DNA of 64,000 nt, from assembly GCF_029714305.1 (NCBI RefSeq), contig NZ_CP121647.1, positions 5,166,501 to 5,230,500 on the forward strand, in the 5' to 3' direction. Each line of letters opens with the position of its first letter. Within the stretch, counting starts at the first letter, position 1. Source of the stretch: Bradyrhizobium sp. CB3481 (GTDB lineage Bacteria; Pseudomonadota; Alphaproteobacteria; Rhizobiales; Xanthobacteraceae). A model generated the notes under the pieces. The model did not search any database and had not been told where the DNA came from. It saw only the letters and a list, made by a program, of their open reading frames with translations. A program made the position numbers and the translations under genes. This document shows, piece by piece, positions 63,536 to 64,000 of this stretch.

Positions 63536-63844
63536 CTAACGAAGGTGAGCGGCCGTAGCGCCACGAGGACCGAAACCCTTCCGATCCCACTGAACAACGC
63601 TTCGTATTGCCGTGAGCAACTCGAGATCTCGGATCGTCTGGACGGCGAGCAGAGCAAGAAGTGCGGAGACGACGAGGATTTCGACTATCGAACGTGTGCG
63701 CTTTTGATTTTCACCACCTCCGATCAAACCCCTTGTGATTGTCAGCGCCTGAACTTCGGAGGATCCTATATGGCGATATGCAAGAGCGTGCCGCTGATCA
63801 ACTACCAACGCTAGTGATTGATCGAGATGACAGCCGCATGTCAC
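63536..63844 (-). CDS. Hypothetical 102-aa frame with one membrane-like segment
   Basis: Contains a hydrophobic segment SIVEILVVSALLALLAVQTI and ends DRKGFGPRGATAAHLR. No RBS is clear and no family is recognised; it may be chance or a remnant. Confidence 0.25.
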   Translation of the reverse strand: MTCGCHLDQSLALVVDQRHALAYRHIGSSEVQALTITRGLIGGGENQKRTRSIVEILVVSALLALLAVQTIRDLELLTAIRSVVQWDRKGFGPRGATAAHLR

Positions 63845-64000
63845 CTAGTGGGTGAGCTACGGGATTTTCCGAGCGGCTCCGACGCTGGGCGACGTGCACC
63901 CTGAATGCCGGGCCGGTCGATCGCCCCCAAAGAGTCGCACGCAAGATCAATCATAATCTTTTCTCGCCAACGGCCTAGATCGATGTGCAGACTTTTTATG
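63845..64000. other. Window end, nothing recognised
   Basis: No start, motif or repeat seen. Confidence 0.3.

Noticed and set aside
1..64000. CRISPR array, tRNA or island attachment site
   Set aside because: No regularly spaced repeats and no tRNA-like cloverleaf were noticed by eye; a dedicated scan was not possible.

Overview
The window reads as part of the symbiosis island of a Bradyrhizobium. It carries the Bradyrhizobium order nolA - nodD2 - nodD1 - nodY/K - nodABCSUIJ - nolM - nolO - nodZ, together with fixR-nifA, fixA, an island-borne rpoN and many broken insertion sequences. No tRNA, rRNA or CRISPR array was seen. The state of preservation is very uneven: a nearly intact Nod-factor operon sits between stretches of duplicated and decayed nif/fix/nod genes.

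Layout. 1-860: fragments of an AMP-forming ligase and an MFS symporter. 1240-3683 (minus): fixA with a clear sigma-54 promoter, an N-terminal scrap of fixB, and fixC lacking its C-terminus; fixX is absent. 4073-6407: C-terminal nifA scrap, IS fragments, a glutaredoxin and a small secreted protein. 6819-8900: a decayed second nolO-nodZ-nolK set. 9286-12275: RegR-box-like site, sigma-54 promoter, frameshifted fixR and an intact nifA. 13144-20500: truncated fixA copies and a tandemly amplified module of an AAA ATPase followed by small ORFs. Three copies of the module's promoter region carry a perfect NifA site (TGT-N10-ACA) and a perfect GG-N10-GC sigma-54 promoter. 20659-22236 (minus): rpoN. 22376-24798 (minus): a second fixR-nifA, inverted relative to the first, with fixR intact and nifA broken. 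RpoN, NifA and several of their target promoters therefore lie within about 20 kb.

25391-30404 (minus): a defence-type block, an ietA-like AAA ATPase and an ietS-like subtilase followed by a third gene with an AbiJ-like region and a PD-(D/E)XK nuclease-like end. 30677-31565: imuA/imuB remnants. 31741-43253 (minus): the Nod-factor operon behind one near-consensus nod box; nodY/K-nodA-nodB overlap start to stop. Its products build, N-methylate, carbamoylate, fucosylate and export a lipochitooligosaccharide. Divergently, nodD1, nodD2 and nolA (plus) supply flavonoid- and density-responsive control.

44680-58014 holds five nolA-type promoters, all with a 19-bp -35/-10 spacing and mostly followed by decayed nolA starts. 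49258-54858: a periplasmic binding protein, a HisC-like aminotransferase, a luciferase-like monooxygenase and a broken cystathionine beta-lyase. 56495-64000: two IS630-family elements with definable TA-flanked ends, an outer-membrane beta-barrel gene with a strong terminator, a frameshifted cytochrome c peroxidase, a luxR gene with two in-frame amber codons, and a fourth fixA remnant that keeps its sigma-54 promoter.
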